A stretch of 6,637 nt of DNA, taken from positions 1 through 6,637 of the forward strand of contig JAKEIF010000063.1 of assembly GCA_022545875.1 (NCBI GenBank). The letters are read 5' to 3'. This DNA is from Nitrososphaera sp. Lineage in GTDB: Archaea > Thermoproteota > Nitrososphaeria > Nitrososphaerales > Nitrososphaeraceae. Position 1 is the stretch's first letter. Each line of letters begins with the position of its first letter. A program made the translations under genes and the position numbers. Positions 5,824-6,637 of this stretch are shown here, one piece after another. A model generated the notes under the pieces. That model had not been told where the DNA came from. It searched no databases and saw nothing but the letters and a program-made list of their open reading frames with translations.

Positions 5824-6591
5824 CTATTTCGTCAGGATGGCCGCGCCTTCAACGAGGTAATTTAGGAATTCGTGGTCCGGGATTTCTGCCCTTATTGCCA
5901 TTCTCTTTGCCAACAATGCTTTCTTTTTGCGCGTTGGTAGGAGTACTGAATCGTCAAGTGCAAAGCTGGCCTTGATTGCATCTTCAAAACGCATAACAGC
6001 CACAGGGTCTTCACCGAAAGCAATGAAACAAGCGGGCGCTCCCTGTTTAAGACCCGCCCTTTCTATCGCCTCTGCGATCTGATCTGTGCATGCAAGGCGA
6101 AGGAGCAACTCTGTTTCTACCCTGTTTGCTATCATGATCTTCCTCTTCCTTGCTTCCAAGACAATTACAAGAATGCGAATCACATGTTCATTTCCAAAAA
6201 TAGTATTAGCTCTAACTGCCTGCAGGTGGACATTCCTGTTGTCTGCACGTAGATTTTCCAAGAGTCCAGCAATATCTGCATCATCGATATTCTTAACTCC
6301 GATTATACTGACCCTGGTTTCTCCCAGTGCGCGGCTGCCGCCATGAACGACTGTCACTACAGTTATCGTGTCTTCGCTGTTCACAACGGTTTTCGGTCCG
6401 AAAAGTGCTGCGGAGTCAACTCCGTTTACCGCAACAATGAGGTTATTAGGGTCTAAAAGCCGACGTTCGGAAGCATGGTTCTGAAGGAAATCGAGTATCT
6501 CAAGGACAGTGGCACTCGGTTTTTCAAATTGAATGGAAGCCTTGCCGCCAAGGGCCTTTTTGGCTCCGCCGAGAAGCCGGATCGTTATCAT
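5824..6591 (-). CDS. Fusion of a MoaD/Urm1-like ubiquitin-fold domain with KEOPS subunit Cgi121
   Basis: The 255 residues make two recognisable parts. Residues 1-85 have a MoaD/ThiS/Urm1/SAMP beta-grasp pattern: first strand MITIRLLGGAKKALGG, helix SATVLEILDFLQNH (26-39), strands LIVAVNGVD (51-59) and DTITVVTVVHGG (74-85), ending in Gly84-Gly85. Residues about 94-255 are a Cgi121 domain; 156-176 aligns without gaps to Methanocaldococcus jannaschii Cgi121, sharing Asn156, Glu161, Arg165, Gln171, Ile172 and Glu-Ala-Ile (174-176). Cgi121 binds the tRNA 3' CCA end for KEOPS during t6A formation and activates Bud32. There is no ATG or TTG, and no GTG with a ribosome site, at the junction, so the Cgi121 part is unlikely to be translated separately. 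Gly-Gly followed by Ser86 means the ubiquitin-like part cannot be adenylated unless it is cut out. The start (ATG 6589-6591) is 5 bases from the upstream gene's stop, with a weak AGGAT before it. The two domains are firm; cleavage is hypothetical. Confidence 0.88.
   Translation of the reverse strand: MITIRLLGGAKKALGGKASIQFEKPSATVLEILDFLQNHASERRLLDPNNLIVAVNGVDSAALFGPKTVVNSEDTITVVTVVHGGSRALGETRVSIIGVKNIDDADIAGLLENLRADNRNVHLQAVRANTIFGNEHVIRILVIVLEARKRKIMIANRVETELLLRLACTDQIAEAIERAGLKQGAPACFIAFGEDPVAVMRFEDAIKASFALDDSVLLPTRKKKALLAKRMAIRAEIPDHEFLNYLVEGAAILTK
6337..6342 (-). other. Internal Gly-Gly codons at the ubiquitin-fold/Cgi121 boundary
   Basis: The codons GGC-GGC encode Gly84-Gly85, directly at the predicted end of the beta-grasp fold. 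In MoaD, Urm1 and SAMP proteins this Gly-Gly is the extreme C-terminus and the reactive end; here Ser86 and the whole Cgi121 domain follow it. It is the obvious candidate site for a JAMM-type or other protease, if the precursor is processed. Confidence 0.5.
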
Positions 6592-6596
6592 TAATC

Positions 6597-6637
6597 CTAT
6601 TCTTCTGTCTCTTCGGATTCATCCTCAACTTCATCAG
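6597..6637 (-). CDS. 3' end of an upstream gene with an acidic C-terminus (partial)
   Basis: The last 12 complete codons before a TAG stop (6597-6599) read DEVEDESEETEE, nine of twelve residues acidic. The stop is 5 bases from the ATG of the Cgi121 fusion, so the two genes probably form one transcript. Acidic tails of this kind occur in many archaeal proteins, including chaperones, ribosomal and RNA-processing proteins; the visible part is too short to name the product. Frame choice rests on the acidic run with a stop at the expected operon spacing, which is suggestive but not proof of coding. Confidence 0.55.
   Translation of the reverse strand, partial: DEVEDESEETEE

Noticed and set aside
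6301..6360. Separate internal start for the Cgi121 part
   Set aside because: A GGGAGA sequence precedes the Cgi121 part, but no in-frame ATG, GTG or TTG follows at usable spacing; the GTG for the second Val of VVT (before Gly-Gly) has no ribosome site.

Overview
The window reads as chromosomal DNA of an archaeon, most likely a Nitrososphaera-type ammonia oxidiser (Thaumarchaeota/Nitrososphaeria). The reasons are a class III PHA synthase of the kind known from Nitrososphaera, an archaeal Cgi121 (KEOPS subunit), a THUMP/Tan1-like protein, a ~45-residue C2H2 zinc-finger protein, archaeal TATA-like boxes close to start codons, and mixed GTG/ATG (perhaps TTG) starts. The lineage is an inference from gene content; no rRNA or other marker is present.

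Layout from left to right. (1) 1-1046, + strand: the PHA synthase catalytic subunit PhaC, cut by the left edge. (2) 1101-2192: a short accessory stretch with a C2H2 zinc-finger mini-protein (+, not previously obvious because it is only 45 codons), a perfect 10-bp hairpin, a TIR-domain protein with a C-terminal zinc ribbon (+, GTG start), and a 95-residue protein of unknown function on the minus strand, tail-to-tail with the TIR gene. (3) 2193-2548: an AT-rich divergent intergenic region with one TATA-like box facing each way. (4) 2549-5821, + strand: a tight run of three genes, a HyuA-type hydantoinase/oxoprolinase family protein, TsaC/Sua5-type threonylcarbamoyl-AMP synthase (4-base gap) and a THUMP/Tan1-like protein (4-base GTGA overlap). 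(5) 5824-6591, minus strand: one uninterrupted reading frame that joins a MoaD/Urm1/SAMP-like ubiquitin-fold domain, ending in Gly-Gly, to a complete KEOPS Cgi121 domain. (6) 6597-6637, minus strand: the last 12 full codons of another gene, with a very acidic C-terminus, 5 bases upstream of the fusion gene.

The right half has a clear theme, tRNA modification. TsaC makes the threonylcarbamoyl-adenylate that KEOPS uses to form t6A37 on tRNA, Cgi121 is the KEOPS subunit that holds tRNA, THUMP domains bind tRNA, and Urm1/SAMP-type proteins carry sulfur for tRNA thiolation or act as protein modifiers. The most notable item is the ubiquitin-fold-GG-Cgi121 fusion. It suggests either a built-in modifier domain in KEOPS or a precursor that is cut after Gly-Gly, as eukaryotic ubiquitin-ribosomal protein fusions are. 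The left half carries a possible NAD-cleaving TIR effector with a zinc-binding tail next to a tiny zinc-finger protein.
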